From assembly GCA_045660745.1 (NCBI GenBank), contig JAZREJ010000049.1, positions 1 through 63,412 on the forward strand: a DNA stretch of 63,412 nt, written 5' to 3'. Within the stretch, counting starts at the first letter, position 1. Each line of letters begins with the position of its first letter. Position numbers and translations under genes: made by a program. Below the pieces are notes generated by a model. That model worked only from the letters and a program-made list of their open reading frames with translations, did no database searches and was not told where the DNA came from. This stretch comes from RGIG6353 sp045660745 (GTDB taxonomy: Bacteria > Bacillota > Clostridia > Oscillospirales > SIG627). Of the stretch, positions 33,786 through 42,355 are shown one piece after another.

Positions 33786-35171
33786 ATGTTAAATGATGTT
33801 ATAGCGGCATTGTCCACCCCTATCGGGAAAGGAGGCGTCGCGCTTGTCAGAGTTTCGGGACGCGGGTGCCACGAGCTTATTTCCCGCATTTTTTTCCCGA
33901 AATCAAAAAAAAGCTTTACAGATTACCCTCCTCGCTTTGCGGTTTTCGGAGATATCCGTGATGGGCGCTCGGTTATTGATACAGCTCTTGTAACTCGCTT
34001 TTCTTCTCCCGCATCCTTTACAGGGGAGGACATGGTCGAGATATCCTGCCACGGTGGATATATCGTTTCCTCAATGGTACTTGAAACGGTGCTGTCTCTT
34101 GGTATTCGTATGGCCGAGGCGGGAGAATTTACAAGACGCGCCTTTATAAATAATAAAATGACTCTTTCCGAGGCTGAGGCGATCGGTGACGTGCTCAGTG
34201 CCGTCAGTCGTGAGGGAGTCCGACTTTCAACCTCTCAGGCATCGGGTGTGCTTGGTGATAGGATGAAAAGCATCACCGATTCTCTAACCTCTCTTATTTC
34301 CTCGCTTTACGCTTATATTGACTATCCCGACGAGGATCTTGAGGACATGGGAGATGATGAGCTTCTTTTAAAAATAGAAGAGGTGACATCGGATGCGGAA
34401 AGCCTTCTTGCTACCTATAAAGCGGGTAATGCCATAACTCACGGTATACCCACTGTTATCGTCGGAAAGCCCAACGTTGGAAAATCCTCTCTTTTTAATA
34501 CACTTCTCGGCGATGAACGCGCTATTGTTACAGATATCCCCGGTACAACACGCGACGTGCTTGAATATAATGCCGACGTTAAAGGTGTATCATTAAGACT
34601 TATTGATACCGCAGGTCTTCGCGAGAAGACAACGGACGCCATTGAGGAAATGGGAATGGATATCGCAAGGGCAAAGCTTGAGTCGGAAGATACTTCTCTT
34701 GTGCTTGCTCTCTTTGATCTGTCGAGAAGCTTTGATTCAGATGATGAAAAGCTTGTAAATATGCTTAAAACCCTGAACGGCAAGACGGTGATACCTGTAT
34801 TTACAAAGTGCGATCTTCAAGGAAAGCTTGACGTGAGCCGTGTAGAAGATGTACTCGGAGAAGGAATCGTGATATCTTCATTTGTCGGAGACGGGGTTGC
34901 GTCTCTCGAGGACAGGATATTTGAAAGCTTTATAGGAGAAGAATTTCCGTCCCCCGAATCTGCGATGCTTACAAGCATCAGACAGAAATCGGTCATGGAA
35001 AACGGACTTTTTGCACTCAGGCGTGCAAAAAGCGAGCTTGAAAGCGGCTTTAAGGATATGACGGGAATGATACTCGAAGAAGCGCTCGGAATACTTCTTG
35101 AGGTTGATGCAAGAAGTGCGGGCGAAAAGATAGTAGATGAGATTTTTTCAAAATTTTGTGTTGGAAAGTGA
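33786..35171 (+). CDS. mnmE: tRNA modification GTPase MnmE
   Basis: A 461-residue GTPase that works with MnmG to install (carboxymethyl)aminomethyl groups on wobble uridines. The N-terminal folate-binding part ('DVIAALSTPIGKGGVALVR') is followed by a G domain with P-loop 'GKPNVGKSSLFNTLL', 'DIPGTTRD' and 'DTAGLRE'. The extreme C-terminus is 'DEIFSKFCVGK', with the invariant catalytic cysteine. The ATG at 33786 follows 'ttggagaaaaa'. mnmG starts two bases after its stop. Confidence 0.96.
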   Translation: MLNDVIAALSTPIGKGGVALVRVSGRGCHELISRIFFPKSKKSFTDYPPRFAVFGDIRDGRSVIDTALVTRFSSPASFTGEDMVEISCHGGYIVSSMVLETVLSLGIRMAEAGEFTRRAFINNKMTLSEAEAIGDVLSAVSREGVRLSTSQASGVLGDRMKSITDSLTSLISSLYAYIDYPDEDLEDMGDDELLLKIEEVTSDAESLLATYKAGNAITHGIPTVIVGKPNVGKSSLFNTLLGDERAIVTDIPGTTRDVLEYNADVKGVSLRLIDTAGLREKTTDAIEEMGMDIARAKLESEDTSLVLALFDLSRSFDSDDEKLVNMLKTLNGKTVIPVFTKCDLQGKLDVSRVEDVLGEGIVISSFVGDGVASLEDRIFESFIGEEFPSPESAMLTSIRQKSVMENGLFALRRAKSELESGFKDMTGMILEEALGILLEVDARSAGEKIVDEIFSKFCVGK

Positions 35172-35173
35172 TT

Positions 35174-37057
35174 ATGGAAGAAAATATAGTTTATGACGCC
35201 GGTAGGGTACAGGTAGCCGTTGTAGGCGCGGGACACGCAGGTATTGAAGCCTCTCTCGCCGCCGCCCGTATGGGATGCACAACAGCCCTTTTTACCCTCA
35301 GCCTTGATACAGTCGGAAATATGCCATGCAATCCGTCAATCGGAGGTACGGGCAAGGGACATCTTGTTTTTGAAATAGATGCACTTGGCGGAGAGATGGG
35401 AAGAGCTGCGGATAAGGTATGTATGCAAAGCCGTATGCTCAACCTTGGAAAAGGTCCCGCAGTGCATTCACTCCGACAGCAGGCGGATCGCCGTGCATAT
35501 CAGACTCTCATGAAAAAGACTCTTGAGAGCACCGAGAAGCTTCGCCTTATACAGGCGGAAATATGTGAAATAGAAAAAGAGGAAAACGGGCTGAGCCTTA
35601 CTACAAGGTACGGCGCGAAATGGTATGCGGACGCAGTTATAGTGTCAACGGGTACTTATCTTGACTCGCGAATCATCGTTGGAGACGTGAGCTTTTCTGC
35701 AGGCCCGGATAATACCTCTTCGGCAACCTTTTTGTCAAAATCTCTTGAAAAGCTTGGAGTAAAGCTTCTTCGTTTCAAGACCGGAACTCCCGCAAGAATA
35801 CATGCCGACTCTATTGATTATGAGAAGACTGAGATACAGGAGGGGGATAAGCCACCCGTATGCTTCTCATATTATACTGATAAATCAGAGTTTGAAAATC
35901 GTGAGCAGCTTCCTTGCTACACAGTTTATACCAATCTTAAAACTCATGAGATAATAAAGAATAATCTTCACCGCTCCCCCCTCTATTCGGGTAATATAAG
36001 AGGTATCGGTCCTCGGTACTGCCCGAGTATAGAAGATAAGGTGGTGCGCTTTTCGGATAAAGAGAGGCATCAGCTTTTTCTGGAGCCTATGGGACGCGAG
36101 ACTGATGAGGTGTACGTACAGGGACTCAGCTCATCGCTTCCCGAGGACGTTCAGCTTGATATTCTTCACTCGATAAAGGGACTTGAAAATGCCCGTGTTA
36201 TGCGTACTGCATACGCAATAGAATACGACCTCGCCGATCCGACTCAGCTTTATCCTACGCTTGAATTTAAAGAGATACCCGGACTTTACGGTGCGGGACA
36301 GTTCAACGGAACCTCAGGATATGAGGAGGCGGCAGCACAGGGGCTTATCGCAGGCATCAATGCCGCGCTTAAGATAAAAGGCGAAGAGGAGCTTATCCTC
36401 ACCCGCGATACCTCTTACATAGGCACGCTTATAGATGACCTTGTAACAAAGGGCACAAATGAGCCATACAGAATAATGACCTCTCGCTGTGAGTATCGTC
36501 TTGTGCTTCGACAGGATAATGCCGACCGCAGACTCATCGAGTACGGAAGACGTGTGGGACTTATTGATGACGAGCGCTATGAAGCAAAGCAAAAGCTTTT
36601 TCTTGAAATAGACAGAGAGGTGGAGCGTTGCGAGAATACTTTCCTTCCACCGAGTGAAAAGCTTCTTTCTCTTCTCAGCGAAAAAGGTTCAACTCCTGTT
36701 TCAACAGGAATTCGCCTTGCAGATCTTATACGCCGTCCCGAGCTTGGGTACGATGACCTCAAGGAGGTTGACCCGACTCGTCCCGAGACCTCAGATGAAG
36801 TGTACGCAAGAGCGCAGATAGAGATAAAATACGCAGGCTACATAAAGAAACAGCAGATGGAGATAGAGGCATTCAAGAGGCTTGAAAACAAAAAACTCCC
36901 CGCTGATTTCGATTACAGAGAGATAAAAGGAATACGCATTGAAGCCTGTCAGAAGCTTAATGCTATACATCCCTTGAATATCGGACAGGCGTCCCGAATT
37001 TCGGGAATAAGTCCTGCCGACGTTTCGGTGCTTCTTATTTACTTCAATATGAAATAA
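35174..37057 (+). CDS. mnmG: tRNA uridine-5-carboxymethylaminomethyl modification enzyme MnmG
   Basis: A 627-residue FAD enzyme, the partner of MnmE. The FAD-binding motif is 'VVGAGHAGIEASLAAARMG' near residue 15. 'CNPSIGGTGKGHLVFEIDALGG' is a hallmark, as is 'LYGAGQFNGTSGYEEAAAQG'. The C-terminal domain that binds MnmE follows. I choose the ATG at 35174 after 'ttggaaagtgatt'; the frame opens slightly upstream inside mnmE. Confidence 0.97.
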   Translation: MEENIVYDAGRVQVAVVGAGHAGIEASLAAARMGCTTALFTLSLDTVGNMPCNPSIGGTGKGHLVFEIDALGGEMGRAADKVCMQSRMLNLGKGPAVHSLRQQADRRAYQTLMKKTLESTEKLRLIQAEICEIEKEENGLSLTTRYGAKWYADAVIVSTGTYLDSRIIVGDVSFSAGPDNTSSATFLSKSLEKLGVKLLRFKTGTPARIHADSIDYEKTEIQEGDKPPVCFSYYTDKSEFENREQLPCYTVYTNLKTHEIIKNNLHRSPLYSGNIRGIGPRYCPSIEDKVVRFSDKERHQLFLEPMGRETDEVYVQGLSSSLPEDVQLDILHSIKGLENARVMRTAYAIEYDLADPTQLYPTLEFKEIPGLYGAGQFNGTSGYEEAAAQGLIAGINAALKIKGEEELILTRDTSYIGTLIDDLVTKGTNEPYRIMTSRCEYRLVLRQDNADRRLIEYGRRVGLIDDERYEAKQKLFLEIDREVERCENTFLPPSEKLLSLLSEKGSTPVSTGIRLADLIRRPELGYDDLKEVDPTRPETSDEVYARAQIEIKYAGYIKKQQMEIEAFKRLENKKLPADFDYREIKGIRIEACQKLNAIHPLNIGQASRISGISPADVSVLLIYFNMK

Positions 37058-37066
37058 CGGTGAAAA

Positions 37067-37843
37067 ATGGATAAAGTATCAAGAATACTGTCAGCTCTTG
37101 CAGAGCAAAGGGTAACGGATGAGAAGGTGCTCGAAAAATTTGAGTGGCTTGCGCATCACATTGCCGAGGAAAATAAAAAAGTAAATATTACATCAATTAC
37201 AGATGAGGTTGGAATCGCCACCAAGCATTTTGCGGATTCCTTTTCCATTCTCAGACTTGACGCGATGAAAAAAGAAAAAATTCGCATGGCAGATATCGGA
37301 TGCGGTGGAGGTTTTCCGGGGCTCCCCGTGAAAATAATGCGTCCCGATATAGATATTACCATGCTCGACAGTACCGAAAAAAAGATAAGGTACGTTGAGG
37401 GAACGGCAAAGCTTCTGGGACTTGAAAGAATAACCTGTATCGCAGGCAGGGCAGAGGATGTTTCGTCAAAGGGAAAGCCGCTTCGCGAAGTCTTTGACGT
37501 CGTTACATCCCGCGCAGTGGCGCGCCTTTCGGTGCTGTCCGAAATATGCTTGCCATTTGTAAAGCTTGGCGGATACTTCGTTTCTATGAAGGCGGCGGCA
37601 GCCGACGAGGAGCTTTCCGAGGCAAGAGGGGGATTTGCAAAGCTTGGAGGAAAACTTGAGGGGTGCGTTGAGATACCGTTTACCTTTGACGGTATTGATA
37701 TGTCCGACTTTACGGACGATGAGAAAAAACAGATAGATGAGTTTTCCGCTTCAAAAAGAGTACTTGTGGTAGTCAAAAAAATAAAGCCCACACCTGCAGA
37801 GTATCCAAGACAGTGGGCTAAGATTGTGAAAAAGCCTTTATAA
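37067..37843 (+). CDS. rsmG: 16S rRNA (guanine-N7) methyltransferase RsmG
   Basis: A 258-residue SAM-dependent methyltransferase that modifies G527 (E. coli numbering) of 16S rRNA. Markers are 'NKKVNITSITDEVGIATKHFADS' in the N-terminal part, the SAM motif 'MADIGCGGGFPGLPVKI' near residue 77, 'MLDSTEKKIRYVE', and 'VTSRAVARLSVL'. The start follows the mnmG stop by nine bases, completing the conserved mnmE-mnmG-rsmG order. The usual parAB genes do not follow. Confidence 0.95.
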   Translation: MDKVSRILSALAEQRVTDEKVLEKFEWLAHHIAEENKKVNITSITDEVGIATKHFADSFSILRLDAMKKEKIRMADIGCGGGFPGLPVKIMRPDIDITMLDSTEKKIRYVEGTAKLLGLERITCIAGRAEDVSSKGKPLREVFDVVTSRAVARLSVLSEICLPFVKLGGYFVSMKAAAADEELSEARGGFAKLGGKLEGCVEIPFTFDGIDMSDFTDDEKKQIDEFSASKRVLVVVKKIKPTPAEYPRQWAKIVKKPL

Positions 37844-37855
37844 AGGAGAATTGCA

Positions 37856-38908
37856 ATGGTTTATGACGTTGCTGTTGTCGGTGCGGGACCTGCAGGCTCG
37901 ACCTTCGCAAGGATAGTTGCACAAAACGGATTCAGTGTTGTTATAATAAACGGACAGACAGAGTCTCGCCCAAAACTTTGCGGAGGTCTTCTGGCACCTG
38001 ACGCTCAAAAGCTTTTTGCTCATTTTGATTTTACACTTCCGAACGATGTGCTCGCCGATCCACAGATATTTTCCGTCAAAACGGTAGACCTTGTGACAGA
38101 ACGCATACGGTATTATCCTCGGTATTATCTCAATATGGATAGATATCGTTTTGATTCGTTTTTGATGTCTCTTCTACCTGATAGTGTCGATGTTATTAAC
38201 GGCAGATGTGAAAGTATTGAGAAGAATGAGCTTTTTTGCCTTTCGGTATCGACGGACAGCGGAAAGACTACCGTGTGCGCAAAACGTATTGTTGGCGCTG
38301 ACGGAGCATCGTCCATTGTCAGAAGAAGCTTTTTCAAAGGGAAGCTTACCCGATACGTTGCCATTCAGGAGACATATTCCGCAGAAACCGAGCGTGCACC
38401 CTTTTATTCCTGCATCTTTGACAGAAATACAAGCGAGGCGTGCTCATGGATGATGTTTAAAAACGACAGAATGATATACGGAGGGGCCTTTAAGTCGGAG
38501 GGGTGCCGAGAAGCTTTTGATAAACAGAAAAAGAGAGCAGAAAAGGTGCTTCGTATGGACTTCGGAACCCCGCTTTCAAGAGAAGCGTGCCTTGTTGTAC
38601 GCCCTAAAAGGTGGAAGGATTTCAAAATAGGTAAAAACGGAGTGTGGCTTATTGGAGAGGCGGCAGGGTTTATTTCCGCCTCATCCTTTGAAGGAATCAG
38701 CTCGGCAATAATATCGGGCTCAATGCTTGCCGAAGCCTTTTTGAAGGGAAAGAACGATAAGGCTGTAAGCCGTATTTATTCCCGTCTTGTACGCCCTCTG
38801 AAAAGAAAACTGTGGTTTAAGATTGTTAAACGGTGGTTTATGTATACCCATCCTATCAGGAATGCTATTATGCTTACGGGGATAACGTCAATTAAAATAA
38901 AAAAGTAG
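37856..38908 (+). CDS. FAD-dependent oxidoreductase, geranylgeranyl-reductase-like
   Basis: A 350-residue flavoprotein of the group containing geranylgeranyl reductases and FAD monooxygenases. The FAD motif is 'VAVVGAGPAGSTFARIVAQ' at residue 5, the second FAD motif is 'RIVGADGASSIVRR', and the third is 'VWLIGEAAGFISASSFEG'. 'PKLCGGLLAPDAQKL' resembles the CGG segment of the reductase family. The substrate is unknown. It starts 12 bases after rsmG behind 'aaaggagaattgca' and is probably in the same operon. Confidence 0.8.
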   Translation: MVYDVAVVGAGPAGSTFARIVAQNGFSVVIINGQTESRPKLCGGLLAPDAQKLFAHFDFTLPNDVLADPQIFSVKTVDLVTERIRYYPRYYLNMDRYRFDSFLMSLLPDSVDVINGRCESIEKNELFCLSVSTDSGKTTVCAKRIVGADGASSIVRRSFFKGKLTRYVAIQETYSAETERAPFYSCIFDRNTSEACSWMMFKNDRMIYGGAFKSEGCREAFDKQKKRAEKVLRMDFGTPLSREACLVVRPKRWKDFKIGKNGVWLIGEAAGFISASSFEGISSAIISGSMLAEAFLKGKNDKAVSRIYSRLVRPLKRKLWFKIVKRWFMYTHPIRNAIMLTGITSIKIKK

Positions 38909-38998
38909 ACGAGCTTGTATTTAATGAGAGCTGAGGAAGCTTTTTGAACCATTCATATTTGTTTTTACATAAAATCAAAGCTCTGCTTTTAACGGAAC

Positions 38999-39027
38999 TT
39001 GACAAAGTGCTCCCAATATAGTATGAT
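38999..39027 (+). promoter_or_regulatory. Promoter of the TPE-repeat lipoprotein gene
   Basis: TTGACA, a 17-base spacer and TATGAT lie about 58 bases before the start codon. Confidence 0.75.
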
Positions 39028-39085
39028 TTTTTATGATAAACATTAAGTTGTAATACTATCAGTTACCAAATCGGAGAAAACGAAA

Positions 39086-40186
39086 ATGAATATCAATCGA
39101 ATAATATCTTGTATTTTAATAGTCCTTCTTCTTTTGTTGACGGTCTTGGTTTCTTGCACGAAGGATAATGCGACCGGCAACGTTGAAGCAACAACCGACG
39201 AGACTCCCGAGACACCTGAAACTCCCGAGACTCCCGACACACCGGAGACTCCCGACACACCGGAGACTCCCGAGACACCGGAGACTCCCGACACACCGGA
39301 GACTCCCGAGACACCCGAGACTCCCGAAACTCCCGAGACACCCGAGACACCCGAGACTCCCGAGACTCCCGAGAGCCCCGACGAGAACGAAGAGCCTAAA
39401 GTGGTCTTCTATGCTCCGGGTGCCGTTACCGTGGGAGATATCAAGTACCGTCCGTCTCCCTTTGAGTCAGATGCATATCAGTACAACTCCGTCGTTGATA
39501 TGGATAACAATATGTTTCTTGATGCTTTGACGTATTGCGGATATAATTTACAAAAGCAAATAGATGATAAAATGGCGTGGAAATACATTCTTTGCGCAGA
39601 AAAGCCCCCACTTGGTTGGCTTAGTAAGATAGGCTATGATTACGACGGTAGCTCAACGGGATATGAGGTGACTGAGGAAGGTCTTCCCGACATTGCTTAT
39701 TTTGAAAAGAATGATCTTGTGTGTGCATCCTACGTTGCTTACGTTTATTATAACTATTTGCCAAATGTTGAAAACATTGATGTTTCTATGCTTGCAATGC
39801 CGGAAAAATCCTGTCTTGCCAATGATATATACCTTGCTTGTCAGAAATGGGTTGAAAAAGGTTATTCAAGGTATATCTCTTTTGAGGCAGTCGGCGGAAG
39901 AGGTACTTTTATTAAGTTTACTCCATCAGAGGATATCCCGATAGGCTCTATAATCGTTTTTTGTAACGATAAGACAGCTTCCTCCAGATCTCAGTGGGGT
40001 AGTCATGTTTGCATCTATGCGGGATACAAGGACGGATATCACTGGGTAACGCATGTCGGAAACGATAACGGTCCCGAGTTTTGTGCCATAGAGCGCATGG
40101 GCTTCGGTGCAGATCCTCAGTGGCCGATAGCCGTTATTACCACTCCCGAGCCTGTTATGAGCGCAATGACAGCGGGCGAAAATTAA
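39086..40186 (+). CDS. Lipoprotein with TPE repeats and an NlpC/P60-like C-terminal domain
   Basis: A 366-residue surface lipoprotein. The lipobox is 'LVSC' (cysteine near residue 28). Residues about 40-96 are 19 consecutive T-P-E/D triplets, an extended acidic stalk of the kind that spans the wall. The C-terminal part has the order of a papain-like NlpC/P60 fold: 'DLVCASYVAYVYYNYL' with the candidate cysteine, then 'SHVCIYAGYKDGYHWVTHVG' with candidate histidines. A peptidoglycan-hydrolase role is inferred; the fold assignment is moderate. It has its own promoter and terminator. Confidence 0.7.
   Translation: MNINRIISCILIVLLLLLTVLVSCTKDNATGNVEATTDETPETPETPETPDTPETPDTPETPETPETPDTPETPETPETPETPETPETPETPETPESPDENEEPKVVFYAPGAVTVGDIKYRPSPFESDAYQYNSVVDMDNNMFLDALTYCGYNLQKQIDDKMAWKYILCAEKPPLGWLSKIGYDYDGSSTGYEVTEEGLPDIAYFEKNDLVCASYVAYVYYNYLPNVENIDVSMLAMPEKSCLANDIYLACQKWVEKGYSRYISFEAVGGRGTFIKFTPSEDIPIGSIIVFCNDKTASSRSQWGSHVCIYAGYKDGYHWVTHVGNDNGPEFCAIERMGFGADPQWPIAVITTPEPVMSAMTAGEN
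39203..39373 (+). repeat. Nine-base tandem repeat encoding TPE/TPD
   Basis: There are nineteen in-frame copies of a nine-base unit (actcccgag and variants acaccggag, acacccgag, actcccgac). Higher-order blocks of 18 bases also repeat. Copy number is likely to vary by slippage, always in frame. Confidence 0.95.
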
Positions 40187-40227
40187 CTTGTATTTTGAAA
40201 TTTGAAAGTACATTGCAACAAGTATTG

Positions 40228-40256
40228 TGCAAGGGTAGCGATACCCTTGCATTTTT
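40228..40256 (+). terminator. Terminator of the TPE-repeat lipoprotein gene
   Basis: The ten-pair stem tgcaagggta/tacccttgca is followed by five T. Confidence 0.9.
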
Positions 40257-40267
40257 GCGCTTATCAC

Positions 40268-40296
40268 TTGATTTTTTTGTTATATTATTGTATAAT
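40268..40296 (+). promoter_or_regulatory. Promoter of the ABC-F gene
   Basis: TTGATT, a 17-base spacer and TATAAT lie 29 bases before the start codon. Confidence 0.75.
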
Positions 40297-40325
40297 AACA
40301 AAAGAAACTAAAAAAGGATCGTAAT

Positions 40326-42209
40326 ATGGTAGCGATAGGATGCAGTAAGATATCTTTGTCGTTTGGTGAAAAGTGTATTCTTGATAACGTTTCCTTTTCT
40401 CTTGAAGAAGGAGATAAGCTTGGCGTTGTCGGAGTAAACGGAGCAGGAAAAACGACTTTAATAAAAATATTAACAAAGGCGGTATCTCCGGATTCGGGTG
40501 AGGTGTTTTTATCTCAGAGAGCCACAGTCGGTTATCTTGACCAGTACGCAAGCCTTGAGTCTGACAACACTGTTTTTGATGAGATGATGACAAATTTTTC
40601 TCATCTTACCGAAATGGAGGAGCGTATTGCCGAAATTGAGGTGGACCTTCGTGCGGGACTTGGAGACGTTAATACACTGACCGAGCGTTTTACGAGGATT
40701 TGTGACGAATACAGACTTCTCGGGGGTTATGAGTACCGTTCACGAATATCAGGTATGCTTAAAAAAATGGGATTTGGAGAGAGCATGTTCGACCTTCCCG
40801 TAAGCCACCTTTCGGGAGGACAGAAGACCACTCTCTCGCTTGTTGGAATATTACTCCGTGAGCCGTCTGTACTGATACTCGACGAGCCGACAAACCATCT
40901 TGATATAGAATCCCTCAGATGGCTTGAAGGATATCTTGCGGGGCTAAACTCCACTCTTATCGTTATTTCGCATGACAGATATTTCCTTGATAAGGTTACA
41001 ACACACACACTTGATATAGAAAACACTCACGCCACTTTATATAAGGGGAATTATACGGTCTTTGCCGAAAAGAAGGAAAAGGACCGTGAAATATACCGCA
41101 GACACTGGGAGAATCAGCAAAAAGAAATCGCCCGTCAGGAGGCGTTTATTGAACAGCAAAGACGCTGGAACAGAGAAAAGAATATCATCGCAGCAGAAAG
41201 CCGTCTGAAGGCACTTGAACGCATGGAGAAGCTTGATGCCCCCGAAAACGCGCCTGTCGGTATTAATTTCTCCTTCGGTGAGGCTATACGTTCCGGCAAT
41301 GACGTGGTTCGCGTCGAGGGGCTTTCGAAGGCGTTCGGAGACAAAAGGCTTTTTGATGACTTATCCTTTGAGGTTGGACGCCTTGACCGTTTTTTTATAC
41401 TCGGAAGAAACGGATGCGGGAAATCCACTCTTTTAAAAATACTTGCCGAAAAGCTTTATGCAGACAGCGGTGAGTACGTTTTCGGCTCGAACGTTAAGCT
41501 TGGATACTACGATCAGGAGTATCAGGGGCTTGATCCCGAAAACACGGTGCTTGATGAGCTGTGGGACGAATACGGCGAAAAGAGTATGACAGAGATACGA
41601 AGTGTGCTTGCACTTTTCAGATTTTTGAATGATGATGTTTTCAAAAAGGTTTCGGTGCTCAGCGGAGGAGAAAAGGCAAGACTTACTCTTGCCAAGCTTA
41701 TGCTTTCAAAGGTGAATCTTCTCCTTCTTGACGAGCCTACCAACCATCTTGATATAGCAAGCCGCGAGACCCTTGAGGATGCAATATCGAAATTCGGAGG
41801 AACAGTTATCGCAGTGTCGCATGACCGTTACTTCATTTCAAAGCTTGCTACACGTATACTTCACATTGAGAAGAATTCCTCACGTGTGTATAACGGTAAT
41901 TACGAATACTATCTTGAGCATCTTGATGCTTCTTTAGAGAACGCGGGGGGAGCTGCTCAGGAAAATACGTCAAGGAATTCCTACAGACTTGAAAAGGAGC
42001 AGAAGGCGCGTGAGCGCAAACGCGAACGTGACCTTGCGAAGACTGAAGCTGAGATAGAAAAGACAGAGGCTGAGATATCAGCGCTTGACGAAAAAATGCA
42101 AAACGAGCTTGCAACCGATTATACGGCTCTTATGGAGGCGGATGCAAAAAAGCGTGAGCTTGAAGCCTATCTTGACACACTTTACGAAAAACTTGCAGAA
42201 CTTGAGTGA
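40326..42209 (+). CDS. ABC-F family ribosome-associated ATPase
   Basis: A 627-residue soluble protein with two ABC ATPase domains and no membrane part. Walker A sites are 'GVNGAGKTTLIKIL' near residue 36 and 'GRNGCGKSTLLKIL' near residue 360. Signatures are 'LSGGQKTTLSL' and 'LSGGEKARLTL', with 'DEPTNHLDI' twice. A charged linker lies between the domains, and a C-terminal coiled coil follows from about residue 545. ABC-F proteins act on the ribosome to relieve stalling or protect against antibiotics. The coiled-coil end suggests the Uup/YdiF group, but the exact subfamily and any resistance role are not settled. Confidence 0.92.
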   Translation: MVAIGCSKISLSFGEKCILDNVSFSLEEGDKLGVVGVNGAGKTTLIKILTKAVSPDSGEVFLSQRATVGYLDQYASLESDNTVFDEMMTNFSHLTEMEERIAEIEVDLRAGLGDVNTLTERFTRICDEYRLLGGYEYRSRISGMLKKMGFGESMFDLPVSHLSGGQKTTLSLVGILLREPSVLILDEPTNHLDIESLRWLEGYLAGLNSTLIVISHDRYFLDKVTTHTLDIENTHATLYKGNYTVFAEKKEKDREIYRRHWENQQKEIARQEAFIEQQRRWNREKNIIAAESRLKALERMEKLDAPENAPVGINFSFGEAIRSGNDVVRVEGLSKAFGDKRLFDDLSFEVGRLDRFFILGRNGCGKSTLLKILAEKLYADSGEYVFGSNVKLGYYDQEYQGLDPENTVLDELWDEYGEKSMTEIRSVLALFRFLNDDVFKKVSVLSGGEKARLTLAKLMLSKVNLLLLDEPTNHLDIASRETLEDAISKFGGTVIAVSHDRYFISKLATRILHIEKNSSRVYNGNYEYYLEHLDASLENAGGAAQENTSRNSYRLEKEQKARERKRERDLAKTEAEIEKTEAEISALDEKMQNELATDYTALMEADAKKRELEAYLDTLYEKLAELE

Positions 42210-42243
42210 AAACTCATGTGATAAATTATAGGAGGGGACACCT

Positions 42244-42294
42244 GTGAGCAGTAATGACGTTTGGCAGACAAGACGTCCTATGCACGACTTGTAG
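42244..42294 (+). CDS. Possible 16-codon small ORF
   Basis: A GTG six bases after 'aggagggga' opens a frame encoding 'MSSNDVWQTRRPMHDL' followed by TAG. The ribosome-binding site is as good as any in the window. It could be a leader peptide for the downstream M24 gene or a chance frame. Confidence 0.3.
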   Translation: MSSNDVWQTRRPMHDL

Positions 42295-42355
42295 ACACTT
42301 TACTTATTTCAAAAAACAAAAGATAAAAAATATATTTTGAAAGGAATTAATTAAA

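Noticed and set aside
39203..39373. Regular repeats resembling a CRISPR or satellite array
   Set aside because: The repeats are contiguous nine-base units without spacers, in frame inside a lipoprotein gene, and encode TPE/TPD.
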